DNA from: Brevibacterium pigmentatum
GTDB lineage: Bacteria > Actinomycetota > Actinomycetes > Actinomycetales > Brevibacteriaceae
Length of the DNA stretch: 64,000 bases
Direction: 5' to 3'
Assembly: GCF_011617465.1 (NCBI RefSeq)
Contig: NZ_CP050153.1
Location: 3,410,001 to 3,474,000, forward strand
Shown here: positions 32,720 to 41,569 of the stretch, in pieces
How the letters are laid out: the number at the start of each line of letters is the position of its first letter
How positions within the stretch are numbered: the stretch's first letter is position 1
Notes under the pieces: generated by a model
Seen by the model: only the letters and a program-made list of their open reading frames with translations
Told to the model about the DNA's origin: nothing
The model's database searches: none
Program-made: the position numbers and the translations under genes

Positions 32720-34980
32720 GCCAGGCTCCACAGACTCCTGTCCCCGCGGTCGCGATCATCGGTGTCGGACCGCGGGGTCTCACCGTTCTGGAGAGGCTCG
32801 TGGCGCTGGCGGCGAAGCGCTTCGCCGGCGCTGCCGAGACTGCGCTGACCATCCACCTCATCGACCCGTACCCGCCCGGTGCGGGAATCGTGTGGCGCAC
32901 CGACCAACCCGAGTCGCTGCTGATGAACACCACCATCGCCGAGCAGACCGTCTTCCCGGACTCCAGCTGCACATTCCTCGGTCCTGACGACGTGCCGACC
33001 GGCCCGTCCATGGCCGAGTGGTACGTCGCCGACGGCGGCACCGAGCCTCTCGACTCGACCTTCCCGAGCCGCAGCCTCTACGGCCGTTACCTCCGCGATG
33101 CGTATCGTCGCATCCGCGCGGGCGCACCGGACTTCATCGAGATCGTCGAGCACCCGACGAAGGCAGAATCCGTCATCGACCTGCCCACCATGGACCTCCC
33201 CCAGCCGGTTCCTGAGGGATCGCGGGCCACAGTTCCCGAGCAGCTCGTGCGTTGCCAGAACGGCACGACGATCGTCGCCAGCGCAGTCGTGCTCGCCGTC
33301 GGCCACATTCCCAGCGCCCAGCCCGAGGAGCGCGCCCGCCTGGCCGCGTTCGCCGAGCGCAACGGCGGGCTCTACCTGCCGCAGGGTCTGCCCGCAGAAA
33401 CCCCCGTCGCCGAGGTGGCCCCCGGTGAGCGGGTCATCGTCCGTGGAATGGGGCTCAACTACTTCGACCTGCAGACCCTGTTCACTCATGAGCGCGGTGG
33501 CCGCTTTGTCCCCGAGACCGGCGGCCAGCTGAGCTATATGCCCAGCGGTGACGAACCGCGGCTGACGCTGGGTTCGCGGCGCGGAATCCCGTACCGCAGC
33601 AAACCGATCTGTCACGAGCATCCGCGCAGGGACTGGCCGCTGCGGTTCTTCACGAAGGACAACATCGCGCTCCTCGCCGGCCTCGACGACCTCGACGGGG
33701 AGCGCAAGGCCGGTGCCCGGTTCAATGATCAGGTGTGGCCGCTCATCCTCGCAGACCTGCGCCTGGCGTACTATCACACGCTCTCCCAGGTCCGCCCCGA
33801 AGCGTTCGCCGATGATCCCGGTCAGCTGCGCGAGGCCATCAGCGAGGCGGTCTCGCGCCACCTGACCCGGCGCACCTGGCAGGAGACCCACCCGCAGTCG
33901 GCGGGCGACGTCGCTACGGCCGGGGCTCGTACTGCCGCGACTGCTCGTGCCGAGGCCAGTGGGGCGGCGACCGCTCGTGCCGAGGCCAGTGCCACGACCA
34001 CCGAGGAGGCTGCCCGCCAAGGCCGCGTCACCCGCGAGGCTTTCGCCTGGTCGGAGGTCGAAGAGGCGCTCGTGCCCGATCCCGCCGATCGCATGTCTCT
34101 GCACACTCTGCTCAACCCGCTCGAAGGCGAGCTCTTCACCAGCCGTGAACCCGGCGAGCAGGGTTCCCTGCACGAGTGGATGCTCGACTTCCTGCGCACC
34201 GACCTGCGCAGCTCCCTGGCGGGTCCCACCGGCAGCCCGGAGAAGGCACTCTTCACCGTGCTGTGGCAGTCACGGCTGCTGCTCAAGGAGCTCATCGTCG
34301 CCGGTCACATCGACCGGGTGAGCATCGACATGGAGATCCTCGGCTGGTTCGAGGGCTTCGTCTCGGGCATCTGCGATGGGCCTCCCCCGCAGCGGATCGC
34401 CGAACTCATCGCCCTCGCCGAGGCGGGAATCGTGTCCTTCATCGGCCCCGATATGCGCATCGAAGAGAACCAGGCCGCACTCGACGCGACTGCGGCAGAC
34501 GCCGGCACAGTGTCCGCGGCGAAAGCGTATGCGACCGGTGCGGAAGAGGTGTCCGGGGCGAATGCGGATGCGCCCGTCAACGGGGCTCAGGCACCGCGAC
34601 CGGAGATCTTCACGGTCACCTCGGCGCAGGCCGCCGGCGAGATCACGGGCAGTGTCGTCATCGATGCCGCATCCCCGACGAACTCCGTCTCGCGGGCAGC
34701 GGACGTTCTGCTGTACGGGATGTTAGAGCGAGGTCAGCTCACTGCGGCCCGTCTGACCTTGGACGACGGTCGGGAGAAGTTCCTCAACGGACTCGCACTC
34801 ACGCCTCGGCCCTATCGCACGATCGATGTCGAGGGCAACGTCCACCCGCGCCGATTCGCGCTGTCGATCCAGTTGTCGTCGAAGCAGTGGGGTCTGGCAA
34901 TCGCCGCGAATCCGGGCACCGATGCGGCCACGCTCAACGACTCGCACGCCGCCGCCGAGGCGATCCTCGACCTCCTCTGA
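32716..34980 (+). CDS. FAD/NAD(P)-binding (NAD_binding_9-type) protein
   Basis: The 754-residue product starts GTG at 32716, overlapping the LCP stop (GTGA). The N-terminus has a Rossmann dinucleotide motif (VAIIGVGPRGLTVLERL), then PGAGIVWRTDQPE and ILPL-like segments typical of the FAD/NAD(P)-binding domain 9 group. Around residues 408-428 a 30-bp unit is tandemly duplicated, giving an Ala/Thr/Glu-rich linker. The substrate is unknown. Coupling to the LCP gene may be incidental. Confidence 0.8.
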   Translation: MSQAPQTPVPAVAIIGVGPRGLTVLERLVALAAKRFAGAAETALTIHLIDPYPPGAGIVWRTDQPESLLMNTTIAEQTVFPDSSCTFLGPDDVPTGPSMAEWYVADGGTEPLDSTFPSRSLYGRYLRDAYRRIRAGAPDFIEIVEHPTKAESVIDLPTMDLPQPVPEGSRATVPEQLVRCQNGTTIVASAVVLAVGHIPSAQPEERARLAAFAERNGGLYLPQGLPAETPVAEVAPGERVIVRGMGLNYFDLQTLFTHERGGRFVPETGGQLSYMPSGDEPRLTLGSRRGIPYRSKPICHEHPRRDWPLRFFTKDNIALLAGLDDLDGERKAGARFNDQVWPLILADLRLAYYHTLSQVRPEAFADDPGQLREAISEAVSRHLTRRTWQETHPQSAGDVATAGARTAATARAEASGAATARAEASATTTEEAARQGRVTREAFAWSEVEEALVPDPADRMSLHTLLNPLEGELFTSREPGEQGSLHEWMLDFLRTDLRSSLAGPTGSPEKALFTVLWQSRLLLKELIVAGHIDRVSIDMEILGWFEGFVSGICDGPPPQRIAELIALAEAGIVSFIGPDMRIEENQAALDATAADAGTVSAAKAYATGAEEVSGANADAPVNGAQAPRPEIFTVTSAQAAGEITGSVVIDAASPTNSVSRAADVLLYGMLERGQLTAARLTLDDGREKFLNGLALTPRPYRTIDVEGNVHPRRFALSIQLSSKQWGLAIAANPGTDAATLNDSHAAAEAILDLL
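33938..33997 (+). repeat. Two tandem 30-bp units inside the FAD-binding protein gene
   Basis: Units at 33938-33967 and 33968-33997 share about 22 identical bases, including CTCGTGCCGAGGCCAGT. They encode an Ala/Thr/Arg/Glu linker in frame and are a likely recent slippage duplication. Confidence 0.7.
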
Positions 34981-35035
34981 AGCCCGCAGGCTCTTGCCCG
35001 GCGCCAGTCGCCCAGCACCGAACGCGAACTACCCC

Positions 35036-35099
35036 GTTTAAGGTGAACAGCCCTGTTTCAAACAAGAGCTATTCACCTCAAACTGTGCTGTTCGCAGAC
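35036..35099. repeat. Intergenic hairpin element, copy 1 (64 bp)
   Basis: A 46-bp imperfect palindrome (35037-35082) with arms starting TTTAAGGTGAACAGC is followed by TGCTGTTCGCAGAC. It matches copy 2 at 35224-35287 over the same length. It lies between convergent genes, so it could also act in transcription termination. Confidence 0.75.
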
Positions 35100-35223
35100 T
35101 CGCCCCGCGCCTCGGGGGCGCAATAGGTACACCTTCCTCTGAACTGCTCACCGAGGAAAGTGTCCCGTCCAGAGAAGACGAGACCAAAACAGCCTTCCTC
35201 AGCCCACTGACGCTAACAGCACG

Positions 35224-35287
35224 GTTTAAGGCGATTAGCCCCTGTTCAAACAGGTGCTGTTCGCCTTAAACTATGCTGTTCGCAGAC
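35224..35287. repeat. Intergenic hairpin element, copy 2 (64 bp)
   Basis: A 46-bp palindrome (35225-35270) begins TTTAAGGCGATTAGC and is followed by TGCTGTTCGCAGAC, as in copy 1. Two stem pairs differ between copies by compensatory changes (T-A to C-G), so the hairpin is conserved rather than the exact sequence. The remaining DNA between 34981 and 35348 shows no gene. Confidence 0.75.
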
Positions 35288-35348
35288 GTGCCACGGTGCG
35301 ACGCCCCAGGGCCGTCCTAGACGGCGCCCCGGAGCACCGCCCCGACGC

Positions 35349-37745
35349 TTACGCCATTTCGAGGGCGGCTTCGGGCTTCGTGGTCCGTGCCCGCACGATG
35401 GCCAGCAGCGACATCACGATGCCGATGACCGCCCAGGCCAGCAGCCCTCCGTAGGCGGCGGCCTGCCCGGTGGTGCCCGCGGCGATCGCTGCGAAGCCGT
35501 TCATCGACGGAGTCAGCGGCAGGATCGGCGCCACGAAGTCGAAGAACTGCGGCACCGCTCCGATCGTCCGACCCGCCACGGCCAGCACGACGGCGATGAC
35601 CGAGAGGAACCTGCCCACTCCCCCGAACCACGCCACGAGGGCGAAGTTCAAGATCATGAACACGATCGCTGAGACGAACGTGAGCACCGCGATGTCGAAG
35701 CCTTGGATCGCGTCGATGTCCATCACGGTGACCGCGAGGATCGAGAGCACAAGCGCCTGCAGCACGCCGACGACGAGGCCGGGCAGCAGTCCGCGCGCCC
35801 AGACGGCGAACGAGGACTTCGTCGAGAGCAGAGCCCACGCCGGGATCGGCTTGAGCACCGTGTAGGTGACGAGTCCGCCGATCCACAGTGCGAGTATGAT
35901 CAGCAGCGCGATCGTCGATCCCGCCAGCACATCCGTGACATTGTCCGTGTCAGGGGATTCGATATTCGCCGAGGCGACCTTGGCCAGGCGGTCACGCTCC
36001 GGAGTCGTGTAGGACGGCACTTCGTCCGCGCCGTCCTGGACACCGTCGGCGAACTTGCTCACGCCCTTCGCGTACTTGCCTGTGCCCTCATCGAGCTTGT
36101 CCAGGCCGGCCGCCAGTTCGGAGGTGCCGGTCGCGGCTTCGGAGACACCGTCGGTGTACTTGCCGACACCGATGCTGTATTCGTCCAGTCCATCACTGAG
36201 CTGCCCGGCACCGTCGGAGAGTTCGGAGGAGCCGTCTGCGACCTTGCCGATACCCTTGGACAGGGCCGGCATACCGTCGGCGAGCTGCTGGTTGCCGTCG
36301 GCGACTCCGGCGGCTCCGTCGCGCAGTCCCTTCGAGGCCTCGAGCAGCTTCGGAGCATTCTTCGAGATGTCCTCCATGCCCGTCATCAGGTCACCGAGGC
36401 CGTCTTCGAGTCCCTTGACGAACTTGGTCACACCGTCGGAAAGCTGCGATGCGCCCTTGGCGAGTTCATCGGAACCGCCGAGGAGGGACTTTCCGGTGTT
36501 CGGGTCCTTCTCGTCGAGCCCGTCGGCAGCCTGATTCAGACCGCCCGAGGTGCCGTTGAGCAGTCCCTGAGCGTAGGCCTGTTCAATACCCTTGCAGACC
36601 TCGTCCGGAGTGCCGGTCGGGCACATCTCGGCCCGTGCCTGCTCCGCCTCGGCGGCGGTCATGATGCCGGCAGCCACGAGCGCGTCGAGATCCGGCTTCG
36701 TCCCGGCCAGCTGATCGGCCTTGTCGGCGCCGTCTTTCAGTCCGTCCTGATACTGGTGCAGTCCATCGGAGAGACCGGACGCACCTGTGGACACGCCCTC
36801 GGCGCCCTTCTCGAGCTCCTTGCCTCCCTTCGTGATGTCACCGAGGCCGCCTTCACCCGAGTCACCGGATCCGGCGAAGCCCTTGATGATCTCGTCGATG
36901 GACTTCGTGTACTCGTTCACACCGTCGGAGAGCTCACCGGAACCGTCGGCCAACTTCTGCGTGCTCTCGGGCAGCTTCGATGTCTGCTTGTCGAGTTCGT
37001 TCAGGCCGCCGGACATCTGCGAGGCGCCCTTGGACAGTTCGCCGGCACCCTTCGACAGCTCCGTGGCTCCGGACTTGAGCTCACCGCCATTGTCGCCGAG
37101 CTGCTTCATGCCCTTCGACAGTTCGCCGGCGCCCTCAGCCGACTGGCTGGTGCCTTCCTTGAGGCCTTCGGCGCCCTTGTCGAGCTCCCCGGCAGCGTCG
37201 CCGAGGTCCTTCATCTGCTCGCCCATCTTGTTGAAGCCGACGTAGATGTTGTCGAGGTAGGTCTCGGTCATCTGTGTGTTGAAGGTCGTCCGAGCCACCT
37301 CGGCGACCGATCGGGAGATCTGCGTATCCAGCGCGGGCGCGGTCCCGGACACGTCGACGTCGAGCTGCGTCTGCGTCGCCGACTTCGCATCGTCGACCGA
37401 GGTCACAGCGCGGGAGAAGCCTTCGGGGATCGTCAGCTTCGCGGCGTACCTGCCGTCGGACAGCCCGTTCTGCGCATCCTCCTCGTCGGTGATGACCCAG
37501 TGGATGTTGCTCTCGTCTTCGCCGACCAGACCGCTGGTCAGCTGTCGCCCGATCGGCACGGTCTTGCCGTCGACCTTCGCTCCGTCGTCGTTGTTGACGA
37601 TGGCGGCTTCGATGGTCTCGAGACGGTCGCCGCTCTTCCACGTGGCGAGGATGAATCCGGCCGCCACGATGATCGGGATGAGGACCAGCCCGAGGAGGGA
37701 GAGCCAATTCACCGGCTTCTTCGAGTTCGCACGTTCGAGTCTCAC
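35349..37745 (-). CDS. YhgE/Pip-family membrane protein
   Basis: The 798-residue protein has one N-terminal membrane helix (about 13-33), a long extracellular region, and about six C-terminal helices (about 600-790) of ABC-2 permease type. The extracellular part from about 170 to 560 is full of heptad-like units such as ELSKGAGEL and LSDGLDEYS, typical of YhgE/Pip proteins. Relatives act in secretion (type VII-associated) or as phage receptors. It overlaps the MMPL gene stop by 4 bases, so the two are one operon. Confidence 0.9.
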   Translation of the reverse strand: MRLERANSKKPVNWLSLLGLVLIPIIVAAGFILATWKSGDRLETIEAAIVNNDDGAKVDGKTVPIGRQLTSGLVGEDESNIHWVITDEEDAQNGLSDGRYAAKLTIPEGFSRAVTSVDDAKSATQTQLDVDVSGTAPALDTQISRSVAEVARTTFNTQMTETYLDNIYVGFNKMGEQMKDLGDAAGELDKGAEGLKEGTSQSAEGAGELSKGMKQLGDNGGELKSGATELSKGAGELSKGASQMSGGLNELDKQTSKLPESTQKLADGSGELSDGVNEYTKSIDEIIKGFAGSGDSGEGGLGDITKGGKELEKGAEGVSTGASGLSDGLHQYQDGLKDGADKADQLAGTKPDLDALVAAGIMTAAEAEQARAEMCPTGTPDEVCKGIEQAYAQGLLNGTSGGLNQAADGLDEKDPNTGKSLLGGSDELAKGASQLSDGVTKFVKGLEDGLGDLMTGMEDISKNAPKLLEASKGLRDGAAGVADGNQQLADGMPALSKGIGKVADGSSELSDGAGQLSDGLDEYSIGVGKYTDGVSEAATGTSELAAGLDKLDEGTGKYAKGVSKFADGVQDGADEVPSYTTPERDRLAKVASANIESPDTDNVTDVLAGSTIALLIILALWIGGLVTYTVLKPIPAWALLSTKSSFAVWARGLLPGLVVGVLQALVLSILAVTVMDIDAIQGFDIAVLTFVSAIVFMILNFALVAWFGGVGRFLSVIAVVLAVAGRTIGAVPQFFDFVAPILPLTPSMNGFAAIAAGTTGQAAAYGGLLAWAVIGIVMSLLAIVRARTTKPEAALEMA

Positions 37746-40702
37746 GACTGCACACCTTCCATGTTGGTGCTGTCGACGGCGTGGGTGTGTTCGCCGTCTG
37801 ATTCGCTGTCGGTTCCGCCTCGCTCATCGGGTCGAGCCTCGTCGAGGTCGAGGTGGAAGTAGTTCGTTTCGGGGCTGAAGATCCCGGTCACATCCGCGTC
37901 GGGCATGCCGAGGATGACCGTCGTGCCGTCGGCGACGAGCTGCGGCAGGAGGTCGCGCAGGTCCCGTGCCGGTCCGGCCGAGTCCCGTGCTCCTGTCGCG
38001 AGCTTCTCCGCTCCGTCGATGACGAGCAGGTCCGGCGCCGAGGCGGCCATCCGAGAGATGTCACGTGGACTGATCGCCTGGTCGGCTTCACTCCGACTGA
38101 GGTCGAGATAGGGAACCTGGCGACGGACCCGTCCGGCGTGCTCGGGCAGGACCTGCTGGCCGATCTTCATCTCACCAGCCGTGAGTCCGACACGACCGGA
38201 GACGGCCAGCAGGAGGGCCCGACGGGCGGCACCGCTGGCGACGAGGATCTGGCCGGGCAGAAGGGAGATGTCGACGCGGGCGAAGCCGCGGTCGCCGGAG
38301 TACACGCCGATGCCGCGACCGTAGACGCGGTAGTCGGAGTTCGGTTCCGGCCAGTCGCGCAGGGCCACCTCGTGGGCGAGGCCCTCGCCTTCGACGTCGA
38401 GTCGCGGCAGGATCCTGTCGAGCCTCTTCGGCAGCCACCAGGCCTTGTCGCCGAGCAGCTGCATGATCGCCGGCACCAGCGACATGCGCACGAGGAAGGC
38501 GTCGACGAAGATGCCCGACGCCAGGGCGAGCGCGATCGATTTGATGATCGGTTCGCCGGCGGGCACGAAGGCCGCGAAGACGGAGAACATGATGATCGCC
38601 GCGGCCGAGACGACGCGGGCCGATGAGGCGAAGCCGGCTCTGATGGCCTCCTTGGCCGAGGCCCCGTGGACATAGGCTTCGCGCATGCCGGAGACAAGGA
38701 ACACCTCGTAGTCCATGGCCAGGCCGAAGAGGATGCCCATGACGATGATCGGCAGGAAGCTGATGACCGGTCCCGTCCCGTCGATGCCCAAGGGCGCGGC
38801 GAAGAGTCCTTCGTGGAAGACGAGGACGACCGTGCCGAAGGAGGCGAATACGGACAGGAGGAAGCCGCCGGTGGCCTTGATCGGCACCGCGACGGATCGG
38901 AAGACCATCATGAGCAGGATGATGGAGAGTCCGACGACGAAGATGCCGAAGGGCAGCAGAGCCTTGCCGAGCTGGTCGGAGACGTCGATCTGGATCGCAG
39001 TGGCACCGGTGACGGCGGTGTCGAAGTCGAAGTCGTCCTCGATCTCCGTGCTCAGGTCCCGCAGCCGGTCAACCGTGTCGAGGGTCGCCGGGTCGTCGGA
39101 GGCGGTGGTCGGAATGATCTGGAAGAGCCCGACGGTGGCATCCCGGTTCGGGGTGGCCATGATGACCTGTTCGACGCCGTCGACCGTCTCGATGCGCTCC
39201 TCGATCTCCTCGACGTCACCGAGCGGATCATCGCTGGTCACGATCTGGCTGGTCATGACCAGAGGCCCGTTGTAGCCGGGTCCGAAGTGTTCGTCGATGA
39301 GGTCGTAGGTCGCCCGCGCCGGGGTGCCCTGCTCCTGGTCACCCGCGGTGGGCAGGGACAGCTGGAGCTGAGCGGCGGGGATCGCGAAGAGCGCGAGTCC
39401 GCCGACGATGACGACGATGGTCAGAAGCGGGATCTTCGTGACGACCTTCAGCCATCCGGCGAAGAACTTGTTCATGATCGTCGGCGGGCACGGATCGCCG
39501 CCCTCGGCGCGCGCCTCGTCGGCGATCTTCTCCCGCAGTGCCGGGTCGGTCACCTCGGCGGGGGTGGATGCGGAGCTCTCAACCGCCTCGGTGGAGGTCG
39601 ATGATCCCGTCGCCGAGGCGGCCGTGCCCGCCGTCGCCCGCTGAGCGGCCGCGGCGTAGGCCTTCCGGTAGCGCTTCGTCGGCTTCGGGGTGATCTTGGA
39701 CTTCACGAGTCCCAGCAGGGCGGGGACCATCGTCAGGGAGATCAGCACGGCCACGGCGACGGAGCCGGAGGCGCCGATCCCCATGATCGTGAGGAAGGGG
39801 ATTCCGGCCAGGGAGAGCCCCAACAGGGCGATCATCACGGTCATGCCCGCGAACACGACGGCGGATCCGGCGGTCGCGACGGCGCGTCCGGTCGCCTCGA
39901 TGGGGTCGTGGCCTTCGGCGAGGAGGTCGCGGGCGCGGGAGACGATGAAGAGCGCATAGTCGATGCCCACGGCGAGGCCGAGCATGAGCGCGAGCATGAT
40001 CGACGAGGAGTTGATCGTCGCGAATGCGGTGCCGCCGACGATGAGCAGCACGGAGATGCCGACGCCGATGAGCGCGGTGATCAGCGGCATGCCCGCAGCG
40101 CGGAAGGACCCGAGGGTGAGCAGGAGGACGATGAAGGCGATGACGACGCCGATGCCTTCGACCCAGGAGATCTCGACACCGGTGATCTGGAAGAGTTCAC
40201 CGCCGCCTTCGACCTCCGCTCCGGGCAGGGCATCGCGCAGCGGGTCGAGGGCCTCGATGAGGTTGTCGCCGGCGTCCTCTCCGACGTCCTGCTGAGTCCC
40301 GTCGTACTGGACGGAGATCATGGCCGCCGTCTCGTCCTTGCTGATGGCGCCTTCGACGAGGTCGGAGTACGGGGAGGTCACCGTGTCGACATGCGGAAGA
40401 TCCTCGATGCGTTCGATCTCATCTTCGATCGCGTCCTTGTACTTCTCGTCCTCGACCGAATCGCCGTCGTCGGCGACGACGATCACCGAGGCGGAGACAC
40501 CCGCGGCTTCGGGGAACGTCGACTTCATCGAGTCGAGAGCGGTCTGCGCCTCCGAGCCCGGGAGCGTGAAGTCGTTGTCGAAGTCCTTGGCGAAGGCGGC
40601 GACTCCGGCACCGACGAGGACGAAGATCAGCAGCCACGCGGCGATGAATCGCCACGGGGTCCGATACGCACGACGGCCCAGGGCGTAGAGGAAAGTTGAC
40701 AC
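37742..40702 (-). CDS. MMPL-family transporter with degenerate ABC-ATPase-like C-terminus
   Basis: The 986-residue protein starts at GTG 40702 with GAGG upstream. It has the RND/MMPL layout: helix 1 at about 14-34, two large extracellular loops, and two sets of helices with GIDYALFIVSR and AMDYEVFLVSGMRE motifs. The last 210 residues are unusual. They carry, in order, landmarks resembling an ABC ATPase: a Walker-A-like PGQILVASGAARRALLL without the Gly-Lys-Ser/Thr, a signature-like ISPRDISRMAAS, a Walker-B-like DLLVIDGAEK and a TTVILGMPDAD strand. Exported substrates may be lipids or drugs. It is divergent from a TetR gene. Confidence 0.9.
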   Translation of the reverse strand: MSTFLYALGRRAYRTPWRFIAAWLLIFVLVGAGVAAFAKDFDNDFTLPGSEAQTALDSMKSTFPEAAGVSASVIVVADDGDSVEDEKYKDAIEDEIERIEDLPHVDTVTSPYSDLVEGAISKDETAAMISVQYDGTQQDVGEDAGDNLIEALDPLRDALPGAEVEGGGELFQITGVEISWVEGIGVVIAFIVLLLTLGSFRAAGMPLITALIGVGISVLLIVGGTAFATINSSSIMLALMLGLAVGIDYALFIVSRARDLLAEGHDPIEATGRAVATAGSAVVFAGMTVMIALLGLSLAGIPFLTIMGIGASGSVAVAVLISLTMVPALLGLVKSKITPKPTKRYRKAYAAAAQRATAGTAASATGSSTSTEAVESSASTPAEVTDPALREKIADEARAEGGDPCPPTIMNKFFAGWLKVVTKIPLLTIVVIVGGLALFAIPAAQLQLSLPTAGDQEQGTPARATYDLIDEHFGPGYNGPLVMTSQIVTSDDPLGDVEEIEERIETVDGVEQVIMATPNRDATVGLFQIIPTTASDDPATLDTVDRLRDLSTEIEDDFDFDTAVTGATAIQIDVSDQLGKALLPFGIFVVGLSIILLMMVFRSVAVPIKATGGFLLSVFASFGTVVLVFHEGLFAAPLGIDGTGPVISFLPIIVMGILFGLAMDYEVFLVSGMREAYVHGASAKEAIRAGFASSARVVSAAAIIMFSVFAAFVPAGEPIIKSIALALASGIFVDAFLVRMSLVPAIMQLLGDKAWWLPKRLDRILPRLDVEGEGLAHEVALRDWPEPNSDYRVYGRGIGVYSGDRGFARVDISLLPGQILVASGAARRALLLAVSGRVGLTAGEMKIGQQVLPEHAGRVRRQVPYLDLSRSEADQAISPRDISRMAASAPDLLVIDGAEKLATGARDSAGPARDLRDLLPQLVADGTTVILGMPDADVTGIFSPETNYFHLDLDEARPDERGGTDSESDGEHTHAVDSTNMEGVQS

Positions 40703-40712
40703 GAAAACCTCG

Positions 40713-40743
40713 ATACAAAAGTGTATTGGATACAGTATTGTAT
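40713..40743. promoter_or_regulatory. Tandem palindromic operators for TetR
   Basis: Two perfect palindromes ATACA-N4-TGTAT lie at 40713-40726 and 40730-40743, 17 bp centre to centre, between the divergent MMPL and TetR genes. The first lies 10 bp upstream of the MMPL GTG. The layout fits autoregulated TetR control of the export operon. Confidence 0.85.
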
Positions 40744-40837
40744 TGTTGTGCACTGCCCACCATCCATGCAAATGGATCCCAGGATTCGTGCAGATTCTCA
40801 TAGGATGCTCAGCCGCCGACAGGACCACCGCCGCGAA

Positions 40838-41500
40838 ATGACGATGAACACAGACGAACTCAGCCCACGCAGACGCCAGACCCGATCCACCCTCGTTCAG
40901 GCCGGCACCTCGGTCTTCGCCGTCCGCGGCATCGACGGCGCCTCGATCGAGGAGATCTGCGAGGCCGGAGGCCTGACCCCCGGGGCGTTCTATTCGAACT
41001 TCTCCAGCCGTGACGATCTGGTGCTCGCAATCATCGAGATGCGCATCTCGGAGAATCTCGATCGCCTCGACGACACGATCCAGCGGTGGTCTGAGCAGCT
41101 CATGGCCACTGCCGAGGTGCCGGAGATCAAGGCGCTGATGACACAATTCATCGACGATGTCTTCAATGAGAAGAAGCAGACCGTCGCCGAGACGATCACC
41201 GAGCAGGAGATCGAGCTCTACTGCCTGCGGGTGCCGCACCTCCACGCCCGCTATGTCGAGCTCAACGCCACTCAGCTGGACCGGCTGGCCGCCCTGGTGG
41301 CCACGGCCCTCGATGTGGCCGGGGCGACGACGAAGCAGCCGATCGGCGATTTCCTCACGGTCATCATCTCCGTGTTCAACCGGATCGCGCTGACTGCAGC
41401 GGCGGGGAAGAAGATGGACGACCACGTCGCCATCGATCCGACCCTCATCGTCGAGGCCCTCATGCACCTCATCGACTTCTGCCCCGACAGCGATGGCTGA
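40838..41500 (+). CDS. TetR/AcrR-family regulator
   Basis: The 220-residue product has a standard N-terminal TetR helix-turn-helix: RRRQTRSTLVQAGTSVF, GIDGASIEEICEAGG, then LTPGAFYSNFSSRDDL. The C-terminal ligand domain is about 150 residues. Start choice is uncertain: ATG 40838 and 40844 lack a strong ribosome binding site, and ATG 40805 is also in frame. It is divergent from the MMPL-YhgE operon and very likely binds the paired palindromes between them. Confidence 0.88.
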   Translation: MTMNTDELSPRRRQTRSTLVQAGTSVFAVRGIDGASIEEICEAGGLTPGAFYSNFSSRDDLVLAIIEMRISENLDRLDDTIQRWSEQLMATAEVPEIKALMTQFIDDVFNEKKQTVAETITEQEIELYCLRVPHLHARYVELNATQLDRLAALVATALDVAGATTKQPIGDFLTVIISVFNRIALTAAAGKKMDDHVAIDPTLIVEALMHLIDFCPDSDG

Positions 41501-41569
41501 ACGAGTCTGCCCCTATCACGAGGCCTGAACGCGCTCGACGAATCGGTTCGAGGCACTAAGGTGGTGCCC

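Noticed and set aside
32680..34173. Minus-strand open frame of 497 codons opposite the FAD-binding protein
   Set aside because: Shadow frame in high-GC DNA; the plus strand has the dinucleotide-binding motif and a coupled start.
35036..35287. The two hairpin elements as a CRISPR fragment
   Set aside because: Only two units, 188 bp apart, with diverged palindromic arms and no spacer-like regularity or cas genes.
35703..37862. Plus-strand open frame of 719 codons antisense to the YhgE/Pip gene
   Set aside because: It mirrors the heptad repeats of YhgE in GC-rich DNA, is Val/Leu/Gly/Arg-rich without a fold-like pattern, and the minus-strand protein has clear family features.
40703..41467. N-terminal extension of the MMPL frame across the TetR gene
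   Set aside because: The extension lies antisense to TetR and contains the operator palindromes; GTG 40702 has a ribosome binding site and gives the normal MMPL N-terminus.
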